64,000 nt of DNA from assembly GCA_032358255.1 (NCBI GenBank), contig JAULBX010021742.1:1-64000 (forward strand), in the 5' to 3' direction. This stretch comes from Heterotrichella gracilis (lineage: Eukaryota; Sar; Xanthophyceae; Tribonematales; Xanthonemataceae). Below the pieces are notes generated by a model. That model saw nothing but the letters and a program-made list of their open reading frames with translations, was not told the DNA's origin and did no database searches. How positions within the stretch are numbered: the first letter of the stretch is position 1; every line of letters starts with the position of its first letter. Below are positions 23,047 through 36,400 of the stretch, piece after piece. The position numbers and the translations under genes were made by a program.

Positions 23047-25347
23047 GGTGCCTTACGAGTACGCCATCTGTGTAGACTTGCCAACATAAGGGCGTGCATG
23101 CTTGGGATGGAACAGTCCCAGTTGGTCAAGGGACCGTTGCTTTGGTTGGAGTTGGAGTGGAGACATAGAGCACTCCTGTGAGCTTAAGAGACAAGGGTTG
23201 AGGGTGGCGGAGAAATAACCCTCGCGGGTAAGTGAGCAGCTCCAAGGGCACGCCAATGCCCAACGCAAATGGTCCACGGCCACGCGCTTAGCTCAGACGG
23301 TGTGTGCCGCACCTGACACAGCCCCTCGCTGTGTTCCCGGATTGTTGACAGACTGTTGAACAACTCGTGGCGGAGACTTCGCCGTGCGCATGCACAGGCC
23401 CAATTTACACCTAGTGGTTGACCCTTAGCACAATATCTAGCCGCTTGGCACCAGCGTCGAGTGTGTTGCAAACCATACACCTGGGGCATGAAACGGCTGC
23501 TTTCTTCAGCTGTACGTGACCTTGCCCTGTGAAAGCAGCACATCTGCAGGGTGGCCAAGCCATTACAGTGAAATGGGAATCGCTGCTCCAGCCAAGCCTT
23601 GGCCGGTGGAGATTTTAGGTGGATTTTTTGTCACCCCTGGCTGCCATGAATTCTGTTGCAAGGGAGGCTCTAGCCGCACATAATCCCTGCCGGCAGTGGC
23701 TTCAGCCTGCACTCTCATTGCCACAGTGTCAACCATGCTTATCTGTGGAGATAGTCTACACGGCTGACTCAAGGCTGACACAAGTGTGCATGTTTACAAT
23801 GGCATGCAACACACGCATTTGCCAACTATTATAAGGCCCTGTTGTGTGTGTTGTGCCTGGCTATGCCCTGTGGGCGTTTCCTTTCTTTCTTTCTTTCTTT
23901 CTAAGGCTGTTTGCAGCCTGCCAAGTCCGCTTGTTTCCCAACAAACAAAGAAATTACAAAGAACTCGGAGTTCCGTCTCAGACGCCGAGTCAAACATACC
24001 TTATACTTCTGCATTGTATGGTATGTGTTAGCACTATTATAAAGTCCAAGACTTCTGACGTCTAAGTCAAGGGTTCTCACATGGGACCTGCCAGCATACA
24101 CGGGGCACGCGGCCCCCAAGGATGGCAGCTCAATGTGCAGAGCAAACGCTGGCAAAAACGCACCCGCACCCACGGGTGACCCACCTACACAGACACACAC
24201 GCGCGCGCACACCTACATACAACAAAAACACACACAGCGTGTTGCAAGACTTGGCCTGACATGATTTATCACGGTGACAGCAAAGGAAACTGCATAAAGG
24301 GTGAAACGGATACCGGTAGTAATTGCTGTTTTGTCACGAAGGCTGGGGGCGTGGATAAGGGAGGAAAACGCCATGGGAGGTGCATGGCAGTTGCAAACCC
24401 TAAACCCTAACTCAAACCCTAAACCCAAACCCTGAACAGTTGCGTGTCAACGCGGGGTACCCTACGTGTCATTGCAAATGTGCCGTGCCAACGCTACTAT
24501 AGCACTGCAATGTGCCCTGCTGAAAGGAGTGCGTTCAGAAATTGCTTCATGGTGATAAGGTTGCCCAAAAGTGCTATCATTAAGGATGTTGATATTAAGA
24601 ACTAATTCTTACCTTACTACCCCTTGGCCATATCCCACAGCTGCCGCCACCCCTTGCCCTTCTCAGGCCACAGGCGCAGGAAAATACCTAGCAGAAACCC
24701 TAACCTCTAAACCCTAAACGCAGGGAAATGCCTAGCAGAAAACCCATCAAACGAACACCAGGCGGTCGCTGACTCGTTGGCGACCATGAAACCTGGAAAA
24801 GGGCTGGAATGCAGGAAAATTCACAGTTATATTCACTGATAGCTATACATCCTTTCACAAAACACCATCATGCTGTACACTCAATCCCGGGAACTCCTTG
24901 TGAGCACTCAAAAAGCCCCAAATCCCTAAACCCTAACCACGGAAAACGGTCGCGCCCTGCAGCAATCCAGCATCCCCACGCCCCACCTGCAGGTGCCAAT
25001 ACCTCCCTGGGCACCAGCCACGGCTCTGAAAACCCACCTGGAAAACCCTAATCCCTGCCCCCCGGTCCCACATGGTACAGCTCTCTGAAAACCAAAGTCC
25101 AAAACCGCTACTTCCTTCCGGCGTAGCTCCCAAAAACCCTAGAAATAAACCCTAGAGCCAACCCTGTGAATCCATCAACTCAAGCGCCACCTCAAAAACC
25201 CTGCTCAGACCCGGTGACAGCTCAAAAAACCCTAAAGCCAACCTGAGAACCCTACCCACTCAAGCGCCACAACACAAATCCCGTCCGAGCTCCAAAAAAA
25301 TCCCACAAGCCATCCCGGGACCCACCCGCCAGCCCCACAAATCCCTT
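23047..25347. other. Intergenic: TPR gene upstream region and kinase 3' flank
   Basis: About 2.3 kb. It includes the likely promoter of the TPR gene just above 23046, a (CTTT)n run at 23879-23902, a CA/CG dinucleotide tract near 24189-24214, and dense degenerate CCCTAAA units (24395-24436, 24692-24720, 24920-25250) mixed with short exon-edge-like fragments. No gene is supported. Confidence 0.6.
23879..23902. repeat. (CTTT)n microsatellite
   Basis: About six CTTT/TTTC units. Confidence 0.95.
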
Positions 25348-28300
25348 CTACTCTGGCAGAATCTCAGTCAACCCGTTGGGAATTGAATCCCCTCGCTGCA
25401 TCCCTGGGCCCCCAGCTTCCAATTCCGGGATCTCACCGGGCGGCGGCACCAGGCCGAAAAACCCTCGGGGCGCCGACTCCGGCTGGAAAAACCCTTCGGG
25501 CAGCGGTGCTGCATCCATGAAGGATGTGTGCGAGGCAAAGGGGTTGGTGGTCATGTTTGGGAGCGCAGAGGGTAGGGTTTGGCGCATGCCCTTGAGGTCG
25601 AGGAGGACTTCGGGGAAGGTGGGGCGCTCCAAGGGCTCAGCGGCCATGCAGCGCTCGGCAAGGGCCTGCGGGCGGGTTACACTCAGCAAATAAGCACTCA
25701 GCATCCGAAAGGTTGCCTTTTGTAACCCTCCAACTCTGAGTAGGGTTTTAGGTCTGCGTAGGGTTTTGGGTGCTGCACACGGCTGTTGGGCAGAAACTGA
25801 CAGGGCAGCTGCTGGATTTAGATTTTAGGGTCTGGCGCATGCAGCATTCTGCCAGGGCGTGCGGTGGGGATGCGGGCGTTAGGCTTGTAGGGTTTTAGGG
25901 CTTGTTTTCCTCAAGCAGAGTGCAACCTGGATGTAGCTGAGCGAAGACCAGGCCCGGTCCCCCATCACCAGCGCCCACAGGATCAACCTTAAACCCTAGC
26001 CAATGCCGCCCAAAACCCTATAACGCCCACATCGGGCGACGTCTCCTCCGGAAACTTGAGCTGCATCTTGCCCTGTAGCTTGCTGAACGCAGTCTTGAAG
26101 TAACTCAGCGAGGACCAGGGCCAATCCCCTGTGGCCAGCTCCCACAGTATGACCCCAATACCCCTAGACAACGTCGCCCAAACCCTAACCAACGCCACCC
26201 AAAACCCTAAACAGCATGGCTTTCACCCCACCTGGTACTCGGGCGGCGTCTCCTCGGGAAATTTCAGCTGCATCTTGCCCTGTAGCTTACTGAACGCAAT
26301 CTGGAAGTAGCTCAGCGAGGACCAGGGCCGATCGCCCGTCGCCAGCTCCCACAGAATGACCCCAAACCCGTACACGTCGGCGGGCTTGCCCAGTTGCGAT
26401 TCCCGAAGCAGCTCGGGAGGCATGTGGGTTACCGTGCCGTGCGTTTTTGTGACGATGGGCGCCTCGTCCTGGAGGGCCACGCGGCTCATGCCGAGGTCGG
26501 CTACCTGTGGGAGGTTGGGAGATGCCGAGCGAATATTGATGTAGCTCCAGCATTTGTGGCATGTGCGTGACGGTGTGGTGGGTCCTTGTGGCCACTTTGT
26601 GATCCGTGGAGGTAGAGCCACTTATGAATGGAAAGAGATGAGGATTGGGCACAAGGCTCACCTTGGGGACGATTGGCCGCCCCGGCTTGATTGTGCGCGC
26701 CACCAGAATGTTGTTTGGTGTGAGGTCGCCGTGGATGACGCCGCGCGAGTGCAGGTAGCACATGGCGTCGGCGATCTGCACCACAACCACAGGGAACATG
26801 TCAGCCGTGTGATGGGGGGCAGGGGTGTGTGCCGGTGGCGGGTGGGTGGGTGGGGTGCAGGATATACAACCACACCTCAATCTGCTCACATCATGTAGAC
26901 AGAAATTTTCAGCCATGTGCATCCCCACCCACCCAGCCACCCCACGCACCTCCCCAGCCACATCCAGTACCACATCCATACACCCCACCCCTCACCCAAC
27001 CCCACCACCGCCACCAACCGTACCTGCACAGCCACATCCAGCACCACATCCATACACCCCACCCCCCACCCAACCCCACCACCACCACCACCACCACCAC
27101 CCCACGCACCTGCACAGCCACATCCAGCACCACATCCATGCGCACCCCCCCCGTGTACATCGACTGCTGGCTGCGGAAGTGGCCCATCTGGATGGCAGTA
27201 GCCAGGGACCCCCCATCGCACATCTCAAGCACCAGCCAGGTCTCACCCGCACTGGGGCTGGTGGGGGGGCCACCCGAGCCGTCGAAGCCGAAGGAGGTGG
27301 TGCCACGCGGCCGCTTCTCAGCCTGCGACAGGTGGCGGTTTCTCAGTGGCCAGGTGGCGGTTTCTCAGTGGGCATTTCCTTGATGTGGCGAGGAGAAGGG
27401 AAAAAGCTCTATGCTTGATATTTCCTGTAGATAGGGGTTTCTAAAAGGGCAGGCGGCAGGTTTTCAGGGGGGAGGTATTCCTGTGGGGATTTGACTGACA
27501 TACAGAGATTTTCAGACTTGTTCAGTATTCCTCATGCTTTGTTTCTTCAAACCACTTGAAACACATTTTCTGCTTGGAAAACCACTCTAAATCGTAGCAA
27601 TGCAACTGCTTTAAAACCACCCTGCAACACGTCTATATGCTGAGGTTGACCCCTAGCGGCGCACCTGCTGGGAGACCACCGCATATTTGAGGGTTCGCAC
27701 AATGTTGTCGTGCTCAATGGACAGACCGATCATGGCCTCAACAGTTTCCTTCCCCATGGCGATGCAGCCGCTGCCCCGGGAAGCCGCCTCCTGGTCCTCA
27801 GCCTGGACCACATGGGGTTTAGGGTTAAGACTTAGGGTTTAGGTAGCAAAGCATACCCAGCACACCCACAACAACCCAACATGCAAGCCCCAACCCTGCT
27901 GAAACCAGCGCCAACCCTTACCTTGCTTCATTGCTTGAAGCAATGTGCACCTGTAGCAATAGCATGTGGCACATGTGGCACCAACCCTTACCAGGGGTAT
28001 ACTAATAATACTAGTCAGTATAGTTGGTATACCCCTGCCCTTATCTTGACCACATGTGGCACATGTGGCACCTTCACCGCCACCCGCCGGTCGCCCCACC
28101 TCGCACAACAAACCCTAAACCCTAAACCCTTATGATCCCCAACAATCCAATTGCCCTTGCTCACATGTGGCACTATCTCGACCGCAGCCCTCTGCTGGAT
28201 CCGCCTCCCACACCAAAACCCCAGATCCTGAAACCCTAAGCCCTACACCCTGAACTCCCCCCATGCATGGAATTACCTTGATGACATGCGGCACCAACTT

Positions 28301-31300
28301 GACCACCACCCGCTGGTCGCCCCACTTTGCATAGTACACCTTAAACCCTAAATCCTTACAGTCCCTTAACAACCCAATCCCTTACCTTGATCACGTGCGG
28401 GACCACCTTGACCGCCACCCGCTGGTCGCCCCACTTTGCATAATACACCCGCCCGTAGGACCCCACCCCCAGGAGGGGTCCCAGCTCAATGTCCGGAAAT
28501 GGGTTGTCGTTCACGCCCCCCATGCGCATGCGCTTGCGCGAGCGCGATGGCTGCGAGGAGGACTGGCCTGGCGCCGAGGAGGACTGGTCTGGCTTTGCCA
28601 GCGTGGCGAAGTACATGCCCTTGGTGGGGTTTTGGGGGATGGGCTGCGAGCAGTGGTCGATCCGGAAGTCGGGCTGGCCCTCGTCAAGCTTGCTGGTGCT
28701 GGCAGGCCTGGAAGGGATGAGAAGAAAAAAATCTTAAAAAAAAACATTGGTGACAATGGTGGCCATTATGTATATAATTATTCATCAATCGACTACAACA
28801 ATACTACCCACTAACAGATAATGAGCAGGTCTGGGTGGCCCACGTCAAGCTTGCTGGTGTAGGGCTTATGTAGACTTACAAATAGCGTTGCCAAAAGAAA
28901 ATGGCAGAAAAACAGCCAACGCCCCCGCACCTGAATGTGATGTGCAGCGGCGCATCTGAGGACCCCTTGCACTGCACCCTTAACCCTAAACGTAAACCCT
29001 AACCCCGGTCCTAGCCCCAGCCGCACCTGAATGTGATGTGCAGCGGCGCATCTGAGGACCCCTTCGCTGCATCCTATAACCCTAGACACTGGTTAGGGTT
29101 TCCCAAATTACAGCCCCCCTCGCCCCACCTGAATGTAATGTGCAGCGGCGCATCTGAGGACCCCTTGCGCTGCACCGCCACCTGGAAATCCGCCCCCGCG
29201 TCCACCACAGCCCGAAACGGCTCCCAGGGACGCTCAGAATCCCCAGAAACTCCGTTGGGGGCCGAGAACAGGTCCCAGAACAAATTGTGGGCCACACCGC
29301 TGGGCACCATGCCTGCGGCAGGGAGGGGGGGTAAAGCATTAGGGTTTACGGCGGTAGAGTGTAGGGTTTAGGGTTTATGGTTGTGCATCAACCTGAATGC
29401 GGACCCACACCCACCACCCACCCACCTACCCCACAACCACATGTCCATAGAAAATTGTGAAAAGCCACGCACCCAGGGTCAGGCAGCGCCCCTCCAAAAA
29501 CCCTACCCAGGTGCTTGCAGAACCCCTCGCTGGCATACTCCACGGGCCACCCATCCTGCCTCATGCTGCACAGCAGCCCTCCAGCATCTATGAGTTGAGA
29601 AACACCACACCAGGCGCACCCACACCCACCCACCCACCCACCCACATCCATGCGCATAGCCCCATCCATAAGCCCCCCACCCCCCCCTTGTACTTGCAGA
29701 ACCCTACCTAGGTGTTTGCAGAACCCCTCGCTGGCGTACTCCACGGGCCACCCGTCCTGCTTCATGTTGCACAGCAGCGCGCCATCTGTGCACAGCTCCA
29801 CCAGGCGCACAAGCATGGAGTGCTCATGGTTGAGCTGCAGGGATGTGAGCTTGAACTGCGCATCCTCAAAATCCTTTTCCAAATCCCGGGAGACCAGCTC
29901 GGCAAAGTTGCCCAGCATGTTGCAGCACTCTGCGTCAAACTGGTGGGGCTTGGAGTCGATGACGCAGCTGCAATTGGAACAAAAGTAAAAAAAAAATCTA
30001 TAATGCGGTGGTGGGTGGAGTGGGAGGGGTGCGGGTGGAGGGAGGGTGTCGGTTTGGGGTTGGTGAGTGGGTGGGTGCAAAGCGGATACCAGCCCAGCAG
30101 ACTGGTGGGCTTGGAGCTGGTGACACAGCCACGGGCGAGAATCAATAACAATGAAAATATATAGAAAATGAATAAACAACAACAAAACGAATGAATAATT
30201 CCAAATAAAGAAATAATTGAAAGAAGTGTTTATTTTTATCATTTTCTCCCTCCCCCCCTGCTTTTTTGTTGTTGGGCGGCGGGGGGTGAGGGGGGGGGCA
30301 AGCTGATACCATTGAAGAGTGCCAATGACATACCCTTTCAGTGTGGCCAACCGCCAAACCCTAAACCCTAATCCCTGTTACTTACAGCGTTCCAAGCTGC
30401 ACTCCTGTGCTCGTGACCAGTGGCGCCGAGGCATAGAAGCGCACCATTGGCCCCGCGGTCACCCATGGGTGCTCCTTGAACCTCCCGTCAAGCAGCGTGT
30501 CCTCTATCACAAGGCACTCTGCAAGGGGGCAGCAAACGCATTCAGATGGCTAGGTTTTAGTGTGTGGTTCCAGGGGGCAAGGAGCGTGTCCTCTGCACCT
30601 GCTCATTCGGTGTGATAAGAGAGGCAACGGTGTTTGAAATGGCGCCATGGTGGGGACTCTGATCGAGGAATTATTGACAGCTTGGCCCCAGTGTACCGTA
30701 CTCACTCCCCACGAGCAGTAGGTCCACTCCCTGCCAAGGGGCGAGTTTCAAGGTATAGGGTTGCAAGGGCTTTAGCGTTTAGGGTTTAGAGCGCCGACTC
30801 GCCTGGCTCCAGTGGGCTGACCGCCCACGAGCAGTATGTCCACTTCCTCTCAAGGGGTGTGACCAGGTCCTCCCGCTTGCTTGAGCTGCGCACATAGCAG
30901 CCATCCTCGTTCACAAGCGCAACCTCCGAGAACGGCACGTCAAACATCCTGCATAGTGAGGAAGTCCAAGAAATGAGGGTTAAGGGTTTCTGCAGGGTGG
31001 AATGATGCACACAACCCTAAACCCTTACCTTGCCATCATTTGCCACCGAGAAAAGCGACCCAAAACCCTAAAACCCTAACCACGCACCTCGACATCATCT
31101 TTGTCACCGAGTCCAAGCGGGGGTCGTGGATCTTGGCTACCTGCACCACCACCGCACACCCTTGTCAGCACTTGTCCACTACAAAGGGGCAAGAGAATGG
31201 TGCACAAAGTGGGACACGGGTGCACCCAAGACCGTGGTCCAAACGGCAGCAATGCAGCACGGTTTTAGGGTTTAGGGTTTATGCCCCGGTGCCAAGTATG

Positions 31301-31802
31301 TGCAGGTCCCTCCACAGCAGGAGCGTTCACGGGTGGATGTCATGACATGCAGTGCCCCCCCCCCCCATCCTCCTTGACCTTGGGGTCCATGAATGGCACA
31401 CTTTTTAGGAGGCCTGTAGCCCACCAGCACTCAACAGTGGGGCCACAAAGTGACTTGGCATGTGCATTACTCCACAGCCCCAAGAAAGTGCACAGGAGCG
31501 CTCAGTGGTGTTTGCAAGTCATGCCAACCAGGTTGCGGCAAGGGGTATAGAAGGAGAACCCTTGGTTGCAGTGGCGCCCCCACCCACCTTAAGAAAGAGG
31601 TCCACCACAGGCCTCCTTTGGAACTCTGAGTAAGCCGCCGGAGCCCCAAAGTGCGTGAGCTTGCTTCCAGCCTCACTCAAGGTGATCGAGTCCTGCTTGA
31701 TCAGCCCTGCCAGTGCCAGGCCGCTCCTGGTGGTGCAGGCCGAGGTGTGGGTGGTGCCGCTCTCGACGGACGCCCGCCGCATGTCCCACACGCCATCGGG
31801 GT
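25348..31802 (-). CDS. GAF + PAS-like + TKL protein kinase (5' end unresolved)
   Basis: Twelve exons in phase, about 789 codons: 31802-31588, 31140-31088, 30948-30803, 30518-30386, 29967-29708, 29312-29129, 28707-28386, 27802-27665, 27322-27110, 26775-26662, 26504-26232, 25665-25348 (stop TAG 25348-25350). The first listed exon begins with 2 nt of a codon, so at least one upstream exon is missing. A GAF domain spans roughly residues 75-240 (FDVPFSEVALVNEDG, VRFYASAPLVTSTG, LGTLCVIDSKPHQFD). A PAS-like linker follows (WPVEYASEGFCKHLG ... FQVAVQRKG). The kinase has LLGVGSYGRVYYAKWGDQRV, VAVK, HGDLTPNNILV (HRD changed to HGD), VADLG (DFG changed to DLG), THMPPELL and DVYGFGVILWELATGDRPW. The intron after 30803 uses a GC donor (GCGAGT). 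No membrane segment is seen, so it is probably a soluble sensor kinase with an unknown ligand. Confidence 0.85.
25925..26162 (-). repeat. Two decayed copies of the kinase exon at 26232-26504
   Basis: The copy at about 26027-26162 repeats some 130 bases of the exon 3' half and still translates to ILWELATGDWPWSSLSYF and LKFPEET. An older, shorter copy at about 25925-25985 keeps only blocks such as 'tagctgagcgaagaccagg' and 'gcccacaggatcaacc'. CCCTAAA units separate the copies. Confidence 0.9.
26940..27060 (-). repeat. Two decayed copies of the exon end at 27110
   Basis: Both carry the 'cagccacatccag(c/t)accacatccat' block of the real exon edge (27110-27140) with its flanking donor. They are separated by CCA-rich DNA and a (CCA)n tract at 27077-27100. 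Confidence 0.85.
28055..28345 (-). repeat. Decayed copies of the ATP-lysine exon end at 28386
   Basis: Copies near 28065-28105 and 28285-28345 repeat 'gaccaccacccgctggtcgc' / 'accgccacccgccggtcgc' and 'cccca(c/t)tttgcatag'. A third fragment lies near 28160. CCCTAAACCCTAAA (28110-28130) lies beside one copy. Confidence 0.85.
28928..29075 (-). repeat. Two copies of the PAS-region exon end at 29129
   Basis: Near-identical blocks 'cacctgaatgtgatgtgcag' and 'cggcgcatctgaggacccct' at 28928-28975 and 29026-29066, matching 29126-29166. CCCTAAA-type repeats lie between copies. Confidence 0.92.
29500..29595 (-). repeat. Copy of the exon end at 29708
   Basis: About 85 bases repeat 29700-29790 with few changes ('gcagaacccctcgctggc', 'tactccacgggccacccatc'). 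It remains open in the same frame as the true exon, so it can be mistaken for coding sequence. Confidence 0.92.
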
Positions 31803-33468
31803 CTGCTGAGGAGGGGGGGTGGGGGGTTGCAGTGAGATTTGCAGTGTGTGCACACAGATGGTGGTGGGGTGGATGAACCTGCCTGCATTGAAGGCTCTAC
31901 ATGAAGGTGTATGCATGTGGTATTGGTGGTGAGGTGTGGGTGGTCCCGTAGGGCCTGCCGCACGTCCCACACACCATCGGGGTCTGCTGAGGGGGGGGCG
32001 GGGAGGTTGGGGAGGGGTTGCTGTGTGCCTTGCAGTGTGTGCACACAAAAAGTTGGTGGGATGGACAAAAGGTGGCACTGCAGTTGCTATGTGAAGATAC
32101 ATGTATGTAATTTTGGTGGTGGAGGTGAGGTAGTGGTGGTCCCCCCTTTCACTCTTGTAGGCCCACTGCATGTTCCACTCGCCATTAGACTATACTGAAG
32201 GGGAAGAGAAGGCTTCATACACAGGAAGCGTATCTACATACATTCCTTGTAAAGCATGGTGGGTGGGTGGCAGCAGTGGGGACAGCAGGGCACGAGGCCC
32301 CCGTAGAGGGAAACCATCGTGGGGAGGCAATGCGCTTGCAGCCAGCTTGCAGCTCGAAAGTGATGACTGTGCCCATCGGTGTGGGTTAGGGACACCAGAT
32401 ATGGTGGCAACCAGATATGGTGGCACCAGATATGGGACTAAGGACCCCGCGTGTGATCATCGCTGCAGGGTTGGTGTGGGTGCATGGCCAAACACTGCTG
32501 CCCGACAGCCAAACAGGCACTTGAGAGGCACAGTAGAAGCACAGCATATCATGGTGCAACGGTTCTCACCATGCACTGACTGCAGCTCGTCAACTGGGGG
32601 CCCAACTAGACGTGAATACCAGTTGAGAAAGGGGGACCCCATAACGGATGTCACTTCCCAGTCTTTCCCTTTTCCTTCCTTTGGGCACTTCGGCATGAGG
32701 GTCGCCTAACAATCGTGATTGCAACCCACAACCCTGTGCACTGCATTGAAAACGCTACCTGACGTGTATTGGACCCCACCTGCAGCATCCGCCATCCTCG
32801 TTACCCGTGGTTCCTTCCTGCCCGGTGCAAACTAGCAGCAAGGGTCAGCTCCAATACACCCGTCGCTCGGCAGTTCTAGAAGGTTTGTGCCATGGAAGGT
32901 ACCCTGCCTTGTGTGCAGTTGTACACCAGCGTTCTGCAATGCACCCAATACAGGCTGACGCCTGAACGCCAACATCGCAAGGACCAGCAATCCACTTATC
33001 CCGCACTTGCGGGATGCAGGAGTTGTAGGCTGTCCAGTGTACACGACGGGGTTGGCAGACCGCTGGCCAACTCTCTTTGTGGGCGAAAATACCCACCCTT
33101 GCACCAAAAAGCGACAAGTCCCATAAAGCGACAAGTCCCATAAGTGACGCCTCCCGCACGTGGACCCCCGTGGGCATCAGCTAAGAAAACCCAACCGCTG
33201 ATTTACTGAGTGGCAACCAGGCAGCTTTTCTGAGCGAAACCATCGAGGGGACACCAGTGTTCCAATCCCTAGAGTTCACCATCTGGTGCATGTGTTAGTT
33301 GATGTACTTGGCATGCCCACATTGGTTTGAGGGATGGCGCTAACCGTCATTCTTCCATGGGGTTGACACAATACCTCACCTTAACCCTAACAGCCACCCC
33401 AACCTTTGTACAAGTTGCACAAAAATAGCCCAGCCCCAGCAGAATTTACTAAGTCCCCAAACCCTAGT
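31803..33468. other. Spacer; may hide the kinase 5' exon
   Basis: Two decayed copies of the 31735-31802 exon start (near 31925-31992 and 32148-32205) carry 'cgtcccacacaccatcgggg' and related blocks. The true first exon of the kinase should lie here or just beyond, but I cannot identify it. The rest, to the reductase stop at 33469, shows nothing recognisable. Confidence 0.55.
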
Positions 33469-36400
33469 TTACACCCCAAACTTGGTCCCGAACAGCCCGT
33501 TGGTCCACTCCACCAGCGCCCCCGCTGTGCGGGTCCCAGTGAAGACCTCCCCAGGTTGGCTGCCCTTGCCCTTTTTGAAGGCCAGCACGCTGGGGAAGCC
33601 CGTGACCTGGGGCATGTGGGCCATCACCCAGGCGCTGTGGGTGTCTCCATCCAGCTTGACGACCTCCACGGGGCCGCCCTTGAGCGCCTGCGCACACCAA
33701 CCGCTGGTCAGATGTGCTAGAATCAGTATTCAAGCCCCACATTGGTTTGAAAGTGGCTTGAATTAACCCCCACCAGCCCCCAAGTCCACGGGATTTAGCA
33801 TGTTATCAACACCACGTTCCCAAGTAGGGTACTCGTATAGGGTTTCAGGTCTAGGGTATTCTCCACCCGTCGTGGGTCGCCTACGGTAGGGTTTAGGGTT
33901 CAGGGCGCACCTTTGCAAACCGCTCGTATTCCGGCGCAAAGCTCTGGCAGTGGCCGCACCAGCTTGCAAACACCTCCAGCACCACGTCCCCCCCCTCCAC
34001 CACCACTGCCCACTCCTCTGGCTGAATCTCCCTGACCTCCCCGCTGGACCCTCCCCCCCCTGGACCGTCCATGGGGGCGACAGCGGCTCGCAGGGGGTGT
34101 GAGTGGATGCCGCATTCTGTCTTCCGGCTGCCGTCCTTGTTGACGTACCCCTGGGGACAAACATACATATAAGCAGGATGCAACCACGTGTGATGTAATC
34201 GCAAGGTAAGCAATTGCTAGGATTACAGGTATATATAAATGGTATTGCTGCACTCTGTCAACCTACAAATGTGATTGTATTTGTAATGTACCGTCACCCT
34301 TACCACAAATGCAACCTACCCTAAGTCACAATCACACGCTAGTAGCATTACATGTAACCTACCTTGAACCGCCCCGCTCGCTCCCCCCCACACTGGAACC
34401 AGAGCGCCTTGTCCACTTTCTGTGTGCTCTGCATGTCCCCTATGGATGCATAGCCCTGGTCGTGCAGCGGGTTGTAGGCCAAGTGGTGGCGCTCAATGTA
34501 GTCCCACACGTCCCTGCGCACAGGGAAATGACAGGCATATCAATGGGGACAAATAACTGATAGAGTCCGAGCTTCAATACTCATGATACCATGCTTCCTG
34601 TGGATTCTTGATGCCTTGCCCTGCCCCAAAACCCTTGCTCTATTTTTGTTGTTACATACATGGAGGACAATTGTTAGTTTGGGAGAAAAAGGCAGAGAAA
34701 AGGGGTTTAAAGCGTTATTTCCCCGGTCTTCATATTAACAATTGTAGCAGAAATTAGCTACTGCATCGCACCTGTAGGTCCACATGGCCAGCACGTTGCA
34801 CTTGCTGACTCCGTTGCCCGCCTCAAACACAGTCAGCTCAGCACGATCATTGCCGTGGTCCCGCCGCCTGCCGTTGATCACCACGTCGGCGCGCAGCGAG
34901 CCCAGAACCCTCTCGTAGGGTTCAATCTGCATGCAGACAACCCATTAGGTCATGCAAGGTCAGCTAAAGGTGGTATACACAGTGCCAAGATGTAAATTGC
35001 CTGTGCGCAACTACCGTACCCCAAATGCAATGTAGTGGTCATGTAAGCTTCCTGCCACAACTTGGCGTCTTAAAGCCCTAAGAAGGGGTTTGCCTGCACA
35101 ACTTCCATTTGTCCTCCCCATCCGCACCCCGCCTTGCACATTCATGCATACTTGTCGTTGTCCGCCTTCCACGGCTCGCTGCCAAACCCTAGACCCTAAA
35201 CCTATAACCCTAGGTACCCCACCTTGCACACCCACGCGTACTTGTCATTGTCTGTCTTCCACAGCTCACCGCCAAACTCTGCCTCAAACTCATCCTTTGT
35301 GCTGAAGTTGGCGGGGCGAACCACATCGACTGTGAAGCCATACTCCTCCTGAGGGCCAGTGAGCGCCAATTAGGGTTTGGGGTAAAGGGTTTACAAGTTA
35401 GATTTTATACTTCTGGGCAAGCTCCATGCCTGAGAAGCCATGCAGCCCCTGAGAGGCGATGGTCGTGTAGAATGTGCCATTTAGGTTTCTACATTACCTC
35501 ATTCCCAGGGTTTCCAGATTTCTGCACGCTCAAAATCATGCACATTCCGCAAGGATTTTTCAGGAACACTCACTGCCACTATTGCCTACCTCGGCCTTCT
35601 TCAAAAATGCCAGCGTCTCTGAGAAGTGGTGCAGGGTGTCTATGAACACCACCCGCACCCGCCCCGACTGCACCAGCCCCAGCCGATGCAGCAGATGCAG
35701 GGTGACCACCGATCCTGCGTTCATGGCTGTGGTGTACACGGGCGACTGGAAGGCTGAGCTGGCGGTGGACAGGGCGCTCAGGGCTTGTGCCTGCAGAAAG
35801 GGATCAGAATAAGGGTTTTGGGTTCGGAAATTAGGGTTCGGGATTTACCGGGTCAGGATTAGGATGCAGGGTGTGGGGTTCATTGCTGTGGTGTATATGC
35901 GCGACTGGAAGGCTGAGCTGGCGGTGGACAGGGCGCTCAGGGCTTGTGCCTGCGGGTCAGGAATGAATGGTAATAGGGTTGATCAGTTCAGATCGTATTC
36001 CAAATTCGAGGAATACACACGTCTCCGGCAATGTGGTACATATATAAGCCCACCAATGACATGATTTTGTGTTGGGAAAGGGGGCATGGTAAGGGTGTGA
36101 GTTGTGCCCATATTCAATGCTACTAATATTTGTAAAGCTTTGTTACCTCTAGGTGTGCTGCCCATTCGTGGGAGTAGGCCTCGCTTATGTTGGCAACGGC
36201 CCCACTGCCCTGGTTGGCATACGTCCTGCATAGACACCATCGAGCATCAGGGTGGGTACACCGGCGCACAGGCAGTATTGGGAGGCCCAGTATCATATCA
36301 AATTGCATCCCCCACCACCGCATTCACCATCACCACCACCACCAACAGCAACAGCAACAGTTTCCCGAATTCAAGCAGCCAAACGCGGCCTGGCGCAGGC